A DNA stretch of 64,000 nt from Peromyscus leucopus (taxonomy: Eukaryota > Chordata > Mammalia > Rodentia > Cricetidae). Below the pieces are notes generated by a model. That model searched no databases. It had not been told where the DNA came from and saw only the letters and a list, made by a program, of their open reading frames with translations. Made by a program: the position numbers and the translations under genes. This document shows, one piece after another, positions 22,448 through 34,645 of the stretch (the stretch's first letter is position 1; each line of letters opens with the position of its first letter). The stretch spans positions 24,427,715 through 24,491,714 of the forward strand of contig NC_051075.1 of the NCBI RefSeq assembly GCF_004664715.2. Direction: 5' to 3'.

Positions 22448-23137
22448 GAAATACAGAGTCACATGTGGACATTGTGGCTGTAACCTCAGAAGTTGGGTAG
22501 CTAAAACAGGAAGATGGTGAATTTAAGGTCAGCCTGGGCTATGCAGGTTACAGGGCAGCCTGAACTATAGTGAGACCATCTTCTAAAGTATCTACACACA
22601 CATAGAACATACAAAATCAGAACTGTCTCTGCAGCTGCAAATGCACCTGTGTGTGTTGGGGGTATAATATTGACAAGAATATACCCAGACATTCGTGAGT
22701 GCAGCAGTTTGTGGGTATCTAGCATGCCCTAGCCCATTTTTCACAGCATCATCCCCTTAAGTTACCAGGAAGCCACCAATCACGTACTTACTTTCCTTCC
22801 TGGCTTCCCCAAATTGAAGATTCAAATTTGTGCCGTCATCAAATTATTACTCGAGTGATTTTTAGGATATCTCTTAAGGATCAGAAGTGCTAAAATAAAT
22901 ATGTCCTAATGGTTCTGTGTGGTTCCAAAATACAAGAAAAAGTCTCAGGTTGACAGCTAGCATCGTGCTGCTGAATTGGTACGTCTATGCTACTCTGGTC
23001 CCCACAGCACAAATCCGTGATAACTCTTTTCCTTTATTCTGCATTCTGGAAAATGCAGGTACTATATTAAGAAATGAAGTTAAATGATATTAGGAAGAAG
23101 GTAGAACTATAATTTGCTGTTTTGTTTAAAAAAAAAA

Positions 23138-23310
23138 AAAAGCCTAGTACTGGAAAGATGGCTATATGGACAAGGACACTTGTCACCAACATGACTTTGA
23201 CAACTTGAGTCCAATCCCTAGGTTGCACGTAGTAGGAGCAGAGAACTGACTTCCAGAAAGACTTCCAGTCTTTTGGTCATGCATGTACACACACAAAATT
23301 AATAAAAATA
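23138..23310 (+). mobile_element. B2/B4-like SINE, diverged
   Basis: CTGGAAAGATGGCTATATGG, TTGAGTCCAATCCCTAGGTT and ACTGACTTCCAGAAAGACTT keep a recognisable tRNA-derived SINE order with an A-rich end. Confidence 0.6.
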
Positions 23311-23604
23311 AAATTTGAAAGTAGCCTAATAAGTATTGTCCTTACAGTATTCTTTAAACTCTTAAACTTACTGTATATACGAAAGTGCTATAACGAAACC
23401 CATTACTTTATGTGCTAACTTAATACATGCAGACAAAACACCAATGAACATTAAAAAAATTAAAAAATCTCTAACACTAAACTTGGGAGAAATGTTTAAT
23501 ATCAACTTTTAGTTGCAAATTACAAGATACCATTTGTCCAATTATAGATACTGTACTTGATACATTGCCATGTTTACTAAATACTTACTTTCAAAGGGAC
23601 TGAC

Positions 23605-23977
23605 AGTACATTAAAAGCTAGATAACGACTGGAGTTCCTACAATGCCTCACTTCAAATTATAGTACAGAGCCACGGTAATAAGACCAGCATGGCATTGAC
23701 ACAACCAGGCATGTAGACCAATGGGCTGGGGGACCCAGAAACAACCAGACAGCTACTTTTGGCAGATGTGCCAAAAACATTTGAGAAAAGAGCCACATCA
23801 CCAAATGGTGCTGAGAAGGCTGGGTGTCCGTCCACTTGTGGGAAAATGAAAATGTCAGGAGCAGGGAGGGCAGTCTGCTGCTGTCACCCAGAGCAGCCTG
23901 AGGACACTTCAAAGACACACACAGGCAATGCCATGGCTTTGACACAAAAAAGACAAGTCAGTATAAAGAGAGTTATT
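23605..23977 (+). mobile_element. Old L1 ORF2 fragment
   Basis: CAAATTATAGTACAGAGCCA, GGTAATAAGACCAGCATGGC and TAGACCAATGGGCTGGGGGA followed by a CACCAAATGGTGCTGAGAAG segment are the 3' part of rodent L1 ORF2, heavily mutated. Confidence 0.8.
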
Positions 23978-23990
23978 AAAACCCAGAGAA

Positions 23991-24148
23991 AGCCGGGCGT
24001 TGGTGGCGCACGCCTTTAATCCCAGCACTCGGGAGGCAGAGGCAGGCGGATCTCTGTGAGTTCGAGGCCAGCCTGGGCTACCAAGTGAGCTCCAGGAAAG
24101 GCGCGAAGCTACACAGAGAAACCCTGTCTCGAAAAACCAAAAAAAAAA

Positions 24149-24173
<25 letters not shown>
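23991..24173 (+). mobile_element. B1 SINE, perfect 13-bp target duplication
   Basis: GCCGGGCGTTGGTGGCGCAC to an A-rich, CAAA-repeat tail. AAAACCCAGAGAA lies at 23978-23990 and 24174-24186. The body GAGCTCCAGGAAAGGCGC places it in the same young cricetid subfamily as 3160-3331. Confidence 0.96.
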
Positions 24174-24180
<7 letters not shown>

Positions 24181-24259
24181 AGAGAACAAGGCACACTCAC
24201 AGCATAGGTGTGGGCCTCTCAAAGGAAAGCTGCTTTGGAGTGATTTTTCAAATAGGCAT

Positions 24260-24725
24260 TGTAGGCTGAGTTTTCCTGTCCTGCAGCCACTCTCAAATAA
24301 TCAGTCAGAGGCTTAATATAAATTATAAAAGCTCGTGGGGCGGTGGTGGCGCACGCCTTTAATCCCAGCACTGGGGAGGCAGGACAGGCACCAAAACTAC
24401 ACGGAGAAACCATCTCAGCTGATAGCTCAGGCTTGTTACTACTTAACCTTTACATTTAAATTAACCCACATTTCTTACTTACGTTTTACCATGTGGCCCA
24501 AGGCTTGTTACTCATTTTCTCTATGTCCTGCTTCCTCAGCAGCTGCCTGGTGTCCCCTCTGACTCCGTCCTTCCCATCATTCTAGTTTGATTGTCCCACC
24601 TGTAATTCCTGCCTGGCTACCGGCCAATCAGCTTTTTGGGGGGGGCGGGGGTTGGCTTGTCAGCTTTTTATTAACCAATGAGAGTAATACATATTCACAA
24701 TGTACAGAAGGATTATCCCACATCA
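24260..24725 (-). mobile_element. Solo LTR (family A) carrying a B1 insert
   Basis: In + view it starts TGTAGGCTGAGTTTTCCTGT and ends CATATTCACAATGTACAG ... CCCACATCA, the same ends as the LTRs at 51620, 58081 and 61528. A shortened forward B1 (GGGCGGTGGTGGCGCACGCC to GGAGAAACCATCTCA) occupies about 24337-24418. A polyG run (GGGGGGGCGGGGG) has expanded at about 24638-24652. No convincing target duplication is seen. Confidence 0.75.
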
Positions 24726-24729
24726 GGGC

Positions 24730-25770
24730 CCAGAGGACCAAGAAAGCCAAGAAAGCGTATGGCTGAAGTGGCAGGGTTATATAGGAATAAGAAGCTGGGG
24801 CAAGTTTAGGGTAGGGGTGGGGTGAGAAGAGCTAGAATGCCAGCACTGACTGGGTAATGGCTACTTGAGATGCTCAGGGAGCTTTGGAGGCCAGCATGCA
24901 CTTTGGTATGCTAATAGGTACACAGTCAGCCGGTTTAGACCTGACAATAACAGAGTAAGTCTATAACATAGATGAGACATGAAAGGAGAAGGGAGACTAT
25001 GTTGGGAGGGGCAGTCTAAAGGGAAGGGAAGCCAGGTATGGTGACCCAAACTGCTGCAAGTTTGAGGCCACAAGGCCCTGCTTCAGCAACTAAATAAATA
25101 AGTAGAAGGAGAGGGGAACGAGAGAGTAAGGAGAGGAGAAGCCCAACGCGGTGTGTTTTGTTTCATGGAATCTGGATTTGACAATATAGTTATTGTGTCA
25201 TATATATTGCTATATCATACAAACATCTATGATATGGGAGCAGAGGGGTTGTTTGAAGGAAGGGAAATACAGTGAAGGGTGAAGGGGAGCAAGAGAGGAG
25301 AATATAGGGGTATGAGCAAAGTGCAGTGATATATGAACACGCTACAATAGAAACCATTATTCTATGTGCTGAGTGTGGTGGTGTGGATGAGGATGGCCTG
25401 CATGGGGCCATACATTTGAACGCTAGGTCTCTAGTTGGTGGAACTCTTTGGGGAAAGATTAGGAGATGTGGGCTTTGAGGTTTCAAAGCCCATAGGAGAC
25501 CCAGTCTCTCTCCTTCCCCCTTTCTCTCCCTCTTTCCTTTCCTCCCTCCCTCCTCCCCTCCCTCCCATCCTCTCTCTTTCTACCTTCAGATCAGGATGTA
25601 AGCTCTCAGCTACCGCTCCAGAGCCACGCCTGTCTGCCTGCCTGCTGCCATGCTCCCAGCCATAATGGGCATGGCACACCGTAAGTGTGCTCCTAATTAC
25701 ATGTTTGATTTTGTAAGGTGCCCTGGTCCAAAACGAAATTTTTTTAAAAAGAGAAGCTAGCTCCTACCCC
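24730..25770. other. Intergenic, mostly unassigned
   Basis: Unassigned apart from a B1-like piece near 25030 and a CT-rich block at 25504-25580. No exon was seen. Confidence 0.45.
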
Positions 25771-25774
25771 TGAT

Positions 25775-25972
25775 GAAAGTATAAACACCTCGATTGTTTT
25801 GTCATTGCTGTTATTGTGTGTGTGCCTGACTGAGGGGAGATGAGCTGAACCACACTTGTGGAGGTCAGAGGACGGCTTTCTCGGTTGGCTCTCCCTTCCC
25901 TCACATGGGCTCTGAGGTCTCCAGGCTTGCATAACAAGCACGTTCTCCTCCAGCTGAGCTCACTGGCCCATA
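25775..25972 (-). mobile_element. B3 SINE
   Basis: GTGGAGGTCAGAGGACGGCT, TCACATGGGCTCTGAGGTCT and GCTGAGCTCACTGGCCC in reverse orientation. Confidence 0.75.
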
Positions 25973-26429
25973 AACTTGTAGATGTGCACAAGAGAGAAGA
26001 GTGAGAGCAGAAGAAAGGTCATTCTGTTTGCAAAAATCCGTGAAGTAACTGGAGAAGCAAAATTATGTGGACTTTTTACTTACAACATCGCAGTTTTTAT
26101 AAACAATAAATTAGACAGCATTCAATACTGTAAAATATTAAGTAGCCACTAAACCCGCTGTTTTGAGAACTAGTGATGTAGAAGATGTAGTTTTTGAGAG
26201 GAACAAGGTCTTGCTGCATACATAGCCCAGCTTGACCTTCAATTTGCAGTCCTCCTGCCCAGCCTAGTAAATGCTGAGATTACAAACACGCACCAGCTTT
26301 ACACAATGTAATAATCTGCAGAAGCAAGATACATAGTATCCAACGGCAGGGGTCTAGTTCAGCCGTCGAGTATTGCTTTCACATACACACGGCATTGTGT
26401 TCAACCCCCAGCATCAGAACTCATGGAAC

Positions 26430-26880
26430 AAATTCCTTTTTTAATCTCTTTGTCTGATTTCTTCTGTGTGGGGAAACTTCCGAATCCCACCAATAGGTCC
26501 CACTCACAATTGTTCTCCTTGATTCTCTGCTTCCCTGCCTCAGGTCTTGTCTGATGTCCGGAGAGCCTGTTCAGCCTGCAAACTCAACACGACCTGGAAG
26601 TACAGGGAAATCATGCCAACTGGAGCTGATGTGTAAATTCCCAGCCCCCCGTGGGCGTTTCTGGGATGGACTAGAGACATCCCTAGAATTCTGAAACTAT
26701 GCAAAATACAGTGCACGTATTGCTTTCCTGGGAGAGACCCCCAGCTTTCATAACATATTCAAAGGAATGTATTTCCCAAGAGAGGAAACATATGGTGACA
26801 CCAGACTGCTCACTGGGCATTTCTGGGGAAGTTGAAACCGCATGTCATTTCAAAGACGTTTCTGCAGTTCATGCTTTATT
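26430..26880. other. Intergenic, single-copy-looking
   Basis: No repeat family or exon was recognised. An ID-like sequence (GGGGTCTAGTTCAGCCGTCG) precedes it at about 26340-26415. Confidence 0.45.
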
Positions 26881-26889
26881 TTACCATAC

Positions 26890-27235
26890 TTTGCGTTGCT
26901 TGTTTGAGACAGGGTCTTGTTATATAGCCCTGGCTGGCCTGGAGCTAGGTATGTAGACCAGGCTAGCCTTAAACTGGGGAGGTCCTCTTTCTCTGTCTCC
27001 TGAATCCTGGAATCACAGGCATGCACCACCATATCAGCTGCATTTTTAAAATTTAAGTTACATTTGCTTATTGTGGGGGATGGGGAGCATGTCCACGGCA
27101 CACCACGCGGGAGGCAATTGAAGGATAACTTGCAGGAATCAGTAGTTCTTTCCATGTGGGGCTCCGGGGATGAACTCCGGTCGTCAGGCCTGGCAACAAG
27201 CACCTCTAACCACTGAGCCATCTTTCCAGTCCCCA
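26890..27235 (-). mobile_element. B1 SINE then B3 SINE
   Basis: 26890-27040 is a reverse B1 (TTTGAGACAGGGTCTTGTTA). 27045-27235 is a reverse B3 (TGAACTCCGGTCGTCAGGCC, CACTGAGCCATCTTTCCAGT). Confidence 0.82.
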
Positions 27236-27324
27236 CTTTATATTTTAAGTAAGGAACATGTACAAAGAGACTGAGAATGCCTTAGCTGGGCAGCAAGGTG
27301 AAATAAAGTCATGAGCCATACTCG

Positions 27325-27460
27325 GCATGGTGATGCACGCCTTTAATCCCCACACCCAAAGGCAGAGGCAAGCAGACCTCCGTGTTTGAGACCAGCCTGA
27401 TCTACATTCCAAGTTCCAGGCCAGCCAGAGTCACATGGTAAGACCTTGTCTAAAAAAGAG
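27325..27460 (+). mobile_element. B1 SINE
   Basis: CGGCATGGTGATGCACGCCT to AAGACCTTGTCTAAAAAAG. Confidence 0.85.
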
Positions 27461-27519
27461 AGATTGTGGTCCAATGAGATATTTTACTGCCATTAGAAAT
27501 GTTTTAAGAATTTTAGATG

Positions 27520-27738
27520 AGGGGCTGGAGAAATAACTGAATGGTTAAGAGAACTTGCTACTCTTGCAGAGGACCCAAGTTCGATTCCAGCACCTACATG
27601 GCAGCTCACATCGATGTGTAACTCCAGTTCTAGGGGATCAGGTGCTTCCCAAGGCACCAGACACACACATGGTGCACATATACACATGCAGCCAAAACAC
27701 TCACACATGTAGAATAAAATACACAAATTTTAAAAAAG
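27520..27738 (+). mobile_element. B2 SINE
   Basis: GGGGCTGGAGAAATAACTGA, GACCCAAGTTCGATTCCAGC, GTAACTCCAGTTCTAGGGGA and an A-rich end. Confidence 0.9.
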
Positions 27739-28014
27739 AATGTTAGGTGATGTCGGAAAATGCTTTTGGCCTAATGGGAAAAGCACAGTATTTTGTTGTT
27801 ACCAAATCTCTGATGTAAATAGCACACAGGGAAGAGAACCACTGGAACCAATTCATGTTTACAGGAAAGCTTTAGGGTAAATATTAATGTACAAAAGGTA
27901 AATTGCTTTCTTGTATTTCAGCAATAAATGTTTTTATTTGAAATTTGAAATACAAACCATTTAACATAACACTAAAAAAAAAGAGAAAAAAGCAAGCAAG
28001 CAAGAGAAAGAAAG

Positions 28015-28670
28015 GCTTAGATCTGTGTGAGAAAAAACGTCACAACCAGTGAAATAAATCCAAGACCTAAATAAACCGACCCCCCATGTTCCAAGAGTTG
28101 AAGGCTCACTGCTGTCAATACGTCAACATAATCCTAACAAAACCTGATAAATCATCAGGGGAGATCGACAAACTGATTCTAAAGTTTTTATGGGGAAAAA
28201 AAAAAAAGGAACCCAAACAGCCAATATAGTACTAAAGAACAGAAAAGTTGGAAGACTCACACACTCTGACCTCAAACTGGGTGGAATTAGCGCCGGGAGA
28301 GAACCCAGAACCTCAAACGGCAGACTGCCACTGGCTCCATCTCCAGCCCGTCAAGACTTCCTTAGAACTTAGCCGGGTGGTGGCGCACGCCTTTAATCCC
28401 AGCACTCGGGAGGCAGAGCCAGGCGGATCTCTGTGAGTTCGAGGCCAGCCTGGACTACAGAGTGAGCTCCAGGAAAGGCTCCAAAGCTACACAGAGAAAC
28501 CCTGTCTCGGAAAAAAAAAAAAAGACTTCCTTAGAACTGATCAAGACAACATGGTGTTGACGTGAGAATGAACAAATCCACCAGAGATCGTGGAATCCAG
28601 ACAGCCAGCTATAGATCCCCCAAACATAAAACAAGCCGGGCTACCTCTTCCCTTAAAAAATGTCTTTGAC
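28015..28670 (+). mobile_element. Old L1 ORF2 fragment split by a young B1
   Basis: CCCATGTTCCAAGAGTTGAA, ATCGACAAACTGATTCTAAA and ACAGAAAAGTTGGAAGACTC match late L1 ORF2. The L1 resumes after the B1 (TCAAGACAACATGGTGTTGA) and fades near 28670. Confidence 0.75.
28370..28521 (+). mobile_element. B1 SINE, perfect 17-bp target duplication
   Basis: TAGCCGGGTGGTGGCGCACG to an A-tail. AAGACTTCCTTAGAACT lies at 28353-28369 and 28522-28538. Confidence 0.96.
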
Positions 28671-28689
28671 TGAAATTACATTACTTTCG

Positions 28690-28908
28690 GGGGCTGGAGG
28701 GATGGCTCAGCAGGTAGGAATACTGCCTCTTCCAGAGGATCCAAGTTTGCTTCCCAGAACCCACATGGCAGCTACAGCCATCTGTAAACCCGGCTCCAGG
28801 GGATCCAGCACTGTTTCCTGGCCTCCATAGCTCGTGGTGCACATACATTTGTCAAGCAAAACACTTATAAAATAGAAGCAAAATAAATCTTGTTCTGAAA
28901 AAAAAAAG
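28690..28908 (+). mobile_element. B2 SINE
   Basis: GGGGGCTGGAGGGATGGCTC, CCCAGAACCCACATGGCAGC and an AAAATAAATCTTGTTCTGAA tail. Confidence 0.9.
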
Positions 28909-29344
28909 CATCACTTTCCATCCTCCCTTCCTCCCTCCAGCCCCTCCCAGTGACCCTCCATCAAACCCTCTGAGTCTCCCCACTCTCAAGTCCATAGCCT
29001 CTTTTTCTTCTCTTACCATGGTTACATACATACGTATGTAAGTATGCATGTGTACTGACCAACTGGAGGCGGTGGGTGACTGCTCTCCCACCTGGGCAGC
29101 CCCACTCTCTAGGCCCTGGGGAACACCCTGTGCCCACCCCCCTCCCATCACGTCCCCAGCAGCCAGTCAGCGGGTAAGAATCCTCCAGGCAGGCTTCTCT
29201 ACCACCCCTGCTACCCAATGGACTCTGCAACCTACTCTACCCCACAAACCCACGGAATCCATCATCCAACACCGCCCCCCCATCCAACCATCCTCCAAGG
29301 CATCAGAGGCCCCCAGAGACCACCTGCACCAATTGGAGGAAGAG

Positions 29345-30431
29345 ATGGCTGGACGGCAGTGTAAGAATACATTCAACAACATAAAGAGCAATATGGCACC
29401 ACCAGAACTGAGTGGTTCTACAACAGCAAGACCTGAACACCCCAATGCAGATAAAGCAGAAGAAAACGACCTTAAAAATAACTTTATGAAGATGATAGAG
29501 GCCCTTAAAGAGGAAATGAAAATTCCCTTAAAGAAATCAAGGAAAAGACAAAAACAACAACAACAACAAAAAATTGGAAGAAATCAATTAATCCCTTTAA
29601 GAAAGCCAAGAAAAAACCATCAAGCAAATCAAGGAAATAGTTCAAGACTTAAAAAATGAAATAGAGGCAATAAAGAAAACACAAACTGAGGGAATTCTGG
29701 AAATGGAAAATCTGGGCAAATGAACAGGAACTACAGATGAAAGCATAACCAACAGAATGCAAGAGATGGAAGAGAGAATCTCAGGTGTTGAAGACATGAT
29801 AGAGGAAATAGATTAATTGGTCAAAGAAAACATTAAATCCAACAAAGTCTTAATACAGAACAGCCAGGAAATCTGGGACACCATGAAAAGACCAAACTTA
29901 AGAATAATAGGGATGAAAGAAGAAGAATCCCAGCTCAAAGGCACAGAAAATATATTCAACAAAATCATAGAAGAAAACTTTCCCAACCTAAAGAAGGACA
30001 TGCCTATGGAGGTACAAGAAGTTTACAGAACACCAAATAGACTAGACCAAGAAAAATAAACAAACAAACACATCCCCTTGCCACATAATAATCAAAACAC
30101 TAAACATACAGAATAAAGAAAGAATATTAAGAGCTGCAAAGGAAAAAGGCCAAGTAACATAAAGGCAAACCTATCAGAATCACACCTGACTTCTCCATAG
30201 AGACTACGAAAGCCAGAAGATCCTGGACAGACGTTATGCAGACACTAAGAGACCACTGATACCAACCCAACAAAACTTTCAATCACCATAGACGGGGGAA
30301 AACAAGTATTCCATGACAAAGCCAGATTTAAACAATACCTATCCACAGATCTAGCCCTACTGAAAGTACTAGAAGGAAAACTCCAACGCAAGGCAGTTAG
30401 CTACACCCATGAAAACACAGGCAATAGATAA
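29345..30431 (+). pseudogene. L1 ORF1 (nucleic-acid chaperone) remnant
   Basis: The frame opens MAGRQCKNTFNNIKSNMAPP and continues into the coiled-coil start (NNFMKMIEALKEEMK). A frameshift near the CAA-repeat (29550-29575) then throws it out of frame. It resumes as KENIKSNKVL...IWDTMKRPNLRIIGM, the start of the RNA-recognition domain, and as NIFNKIIEENFPNLKK. Several stops follow before the natural terminator TAA at 30429-30431. In life ORF1p forms trimers that bind L1 RNA. This copy cannot encode it. Confidence 0.88.
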
Positions 30432-30678
30432 CCCCACACCAATAAATCCCAAAGAAGGTAAACACACACACTCCATCACCACCAACAAAACCAAAAAAAT
30501 AACAGAAACTAACAATCACTTGTCATTAACATCCATTAATATCAATGGACTCAACTCGCCTATAAAAAGACACAGGCTAACTAAACGGATACAAAACAGG
30601 AGCCATCCTTCTGCTGCATATAAGAAACACATGTCAACTTCAAAGACAGACATTACCTCAGAATAAAGGGTTGGGAAT

Positions 30679-30993
30679 GTGTTTGGAAGGAGTCTGGTGG
30701 AAGATTCACCTCAGCTTCCTTCCCCATCTCTTTCCCTAAACCCACCCCTTCAGAGCCCGCCAAACACAGCTGCTCCCCTAGAGAGGCTCAGGATGACTCC
30801 CACAGGGGATATATAAGCGGCATCCTTGAAAACAGACTTGTGATTCTTCCAGTCTCACTTCCCTGTCTCATCTCTGTGGGGCAGGGAATTGCCCGGGAAA
30901 CTTTACCCATTAAATCTGGGCTTTTCCAATTTGGTCTCATTCGGTTTGTTGCGACAGCGGAGAGGCCTTCAGGAGGCCTAAAACTCATCAACA
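30679..30993 (+). mobile_element. LTR-like insert inside L1 ORF2 endonuclease region
   Basis: L1 sequence breaks after AAAGGGTTGGGAA and resumes at ATGGACCTAAAAAACAAG. The intervening ~315 bases are not L1. They contain a TATA-like GGGATATATAAGCGG, an ATTAAA signal (CCCATTAAATCTGG) and, about 20 bases later, TTTGGTCTCATTCGG, and they can be read as TG...CA. The order promoter, polyadenylation signal, short R/U5-like tail looks like a solo LTR. About 16 bases of L1 expected at the junction are absent and no clean target duplication is seen, so the ends are uncertain. Confidence 0.6.
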
Positions 30994-33900
30994 TGGACCT
31001 AAAAAACAAGCTGGTGTAGCCATCCTAATATCTAACAAAATAGACTTCAAACTAAAATTAATAAAAAGAGATGGAGAAGGACACTTCATATTTATCACAA
31101 GAAAAATCCATCAAGATGAAGTTTCAATTCTGAACATTTATACCCCAAATACAGGGGCACCCACATTTGTAGAGAAACCTTGCTAAGGCTTAAATCACAC
31201 ATCAAACCCCACACACAAATAGTGGGAAACTTCAACACCCCACTCTCACCAATGGACAGGTCTGTCAGACAGAAACCTAACAGAGAAATAAAAGAACTAA
31301 CAGATGTTATGATTCAAATGGGCTTAACAGACATCTATAGACCATTTCACCTAAACACAAAAGAATATACCTTCTTAGCACCCCATGGAACCTTCTCTAA
31401 AATTGACCACATACTTGGTCACAAAGCAAATATCAATAGATACAAATTTTTTTTTTGAATAATCCCCTGTATCTTATCGGACCACCATGGCTTAAAGTTA
31501 GAATTCAACAACACCACAAATTATAGAAAGCCTACAAACTCATGGAAACTGAATAATGCTCAGCTGGATTACCACTGGGTCAAGGAAGAAATAAAGTAAA
31601 GACTTCCTAGAATTCAATGGAAATGAAAACACAACATACCCAAATTTATGGGACACTATGAAAGCAGTGCTAAGAGGAAAGTTCATAGCACAACATGCCT
31701 ACCTAAAGAATTTGGAGAAATCGCACACTAGCGACTTAACAGCACACCTGAAAGCTCTAGAACAAAAAGAAACAAACACCCAGGAGGAGACACCAGGAAA
31801 TAATCAAATTGGGGGCTGAAATCAATAAAAACAGAAACAAAGAGAACAATACAAAAATCAAGCAAACAAAGAGTTGGTTCTTAGAGAAAACCAAGGTAGA
31901 CAAAACCTTATTCAAACTAACTATAAGGCAGAGAGAGAATATCCAAATTAACAAAATCAGAAATGAAAAGGGGGGCATGACAACAGACACTGAGGAAATC
32001 CAGAGAACCATCAGGTCATACTTCAAAAACCTCTACTCCGCAAAATTGAAAAATCTAAAGAAATGGACAGTTTTCTGGATAGGAACCACCAATCAAAATT
32101 AAATCAAGACCAGATAAATGATTTAAATAGACCTATAACTCTTAAGGAAATAGAAGCAGTCATTAAAAGTTTCCCAACCAAAAAAAGCCCAGGGCCAGAT
32201 GATTTCAGTGCAGAATTCTACCAGAATTTCAAAGAAGAGCTAATACCAATATCCTGAAATTGTTCCACACAATAGAAACAGAAGGAATATTTCCAAACTC
32301 TTTTTATGAGGCTACAGTTACCCTGATATCCAAACCACACAAAGACAAAACAAAGAGAATTACAGATACAGACCAATCTCCCTCATGAACATTGATGCAA
32401 AAATTCTCAATAAAATACTGGCAAAGCGAATCCAAGAATACATCAAAAAAAAAAAAATCACCCACCATGACCAAGTAGACTTCATATTAGAGATACAGGG
32501 TTGGTTCAACATATGAAAATCTGACAATGTAATCTACCATATAAACAAACTGAAAGAAAAAAAACACCACATGATCATCTCATTAGATGCTGAAAAAGCC
32601 TTTGACAAAATCCAACACCCCTTCATGATAAAGGTCTTGGAGAGATCAGGAATACAAGGAACATTTCTAAACATAGTAAAGGCAATTTACAGCAAGCCAA
32701 CAGCCACCATCAAACTAAATAGTGAGAAACTCAAAGCGATTCCACTAAAATCAGGAACAAGACAAGTCTGTCTACTCTCTCCATATCTATTCGATATAGT
32801 ACTCTAAGTTCTAGCCAGAACAATAAGACAACAAAAGGAGATCAAGGGGATACAAATTGGAAAGGAAGAAGTCAAACTCTTGCTATTTGCAGATGACATG
32901 ATAGTATAGATAGATGACCTCAAAAACTCTACCGGGGAACTCCTACAGCTGATAAACACCTTCAGTGATGTGGCAGGATACAAGATTAACTTAAAAAAAA
33001 AATCAGTAGCCCTCCTATATACAAATGATAAATGGACTGAGAAAGAAATCAAAGAGACATCACCCTTTACAATAGTCACAAATAACATAAAATATCTTGG
33101 GGTAACTCTAACCAAACAAGTGAAAGACCTGTATGACAAGAACTTTAAGTCTTTTTAAGAAAGAAATTGAAGAAGATATCAGAAAATGGAAAGATCTCCC
33201 ATGCTCTTGGATAGGTAGGATCAACATAGTAAAAATGGCAATCTTACCAAAAGCAATCTACAGATTCAATGCAATCCCCATCAAAATCCCAACACAATTC
33301 TTCACAGACCTCAAAAGAGCAATACTCAACTTCATATGGAAAAACAAAAAACCCAGGATAGCTAAAAGAATCCTGTACAATAAAACAGCCTCTGGAGGCA
33401 TCACCATCCCTGACCTCAAGCTCTACTATAGAGCTTGGTGTTGACATAAAAACCGACCCGTGGCTCAATGGAATCGAACTGAAGACCCTGACATTAACCC
33501 ACACACCTATGAACACCTAATTTTTGACAAAGAAGCCAAAACAGTACAATGGGAAAAAGAAAGCATCTTCAACAAATGGTGCTGGCATAACTGGATGTCA
33601 ACATGTATTAGAATGCAAATAGATCCATATCTATCGTCATGCACAAAACTCAAGTGTAACTGGATCAAAGACTTTAACATAAATCCAGTTACACTGAATC
33701 TAACAGAAGAGAAAGTGGGAAGTAGCCTTGAACGCATTGGCAGGGAGATCACTTCCTAAATATAACATCAGTAGCACAGATACTGAGATAGAAAAGCTTC
33801 TGAAAAGCTTCTGTAAGACAAAGGACACAGTAAATAAGACAAAATGGCAGCCTACAGAATGGGAAAAGATCTTCACCAATCCCACATCTGACAGAGGGCT

Positions 33901-34477
33901 GATCTCTAAAATATATAAAGAACTCAAGAAACTAGACATCAAAATACCAAACAATCCAATTAAATAATGGGATACAGATTTAAACAGAGAATTCACAACA
34001 GAAGAATCTCAAATGGCCAAAAGACATTTAAGAAAATGCTTAACATCCTTAGTCACCAGGGAAATGCAAATCAAAATGACTCTGAGATACCATCTTACAC
34101 CTGTCATAATGGCTAAGATCAAAAACACTAATGATAGCTTATGTTGGAGAGGACGTGGAGTAAGGGGATCACTCCTCCACTGCTGGTGGGAGTGCAAACT
34201 TGTGCATCCACTCTAGAAATCAGTATGGCTGTATCTCAGAAAATTGGGAATCAACCCACCTTAAGACACAGCGATACCGACCGCTTTTGGGCATATATCC
34301 AAAGGATGCTTAATCATACCACAAAGACAGTTGCTCAACTATATTCATAGCAGCATTATTTGTTAACACCCAGAATCTTGGAAACAACCTAGATGCGCCT
34401 CAACCAAAGAATAGATTAAGAAAATGTGGCACATTTACACAGTGGAGTACTACTCAGTGGTAAAAAACAATGACATC

Positions 34478-34645
34478 GCCGGGCGGTGGTGGCGCACGCC
34501 TTTAATCTCAGCGCTTGGGAGGCAGAGGCAGGTGGATCTCCATGAGTTCGAGGCCAGCCTGGGCTACAGAGTGAGTTCCAGGAAAGGTGCAAAGCTACAC
34601 AGAGAAATCCTGTCTCGAAAAACAAAAAACAAAAACAAACAAACA
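34478..34645 (+). mobile_element. B1 SINE inside L1, 12-bp target duplication
   Basis: GCCGGGCGGTGGTGGCGCAC to a CAAA-rich tail. AACAATGACATC flanks it at 34466-34477 and 34646-34657, so it post-dates the L1. Confidence 0.95.

Noticed and set aside
29048..29659. 203-codon + frame as a novel gene
   Set aside because: It is L1 5' UTR joined in frame to the L1 ORF1 start, then frameshifted. Not a host gene.
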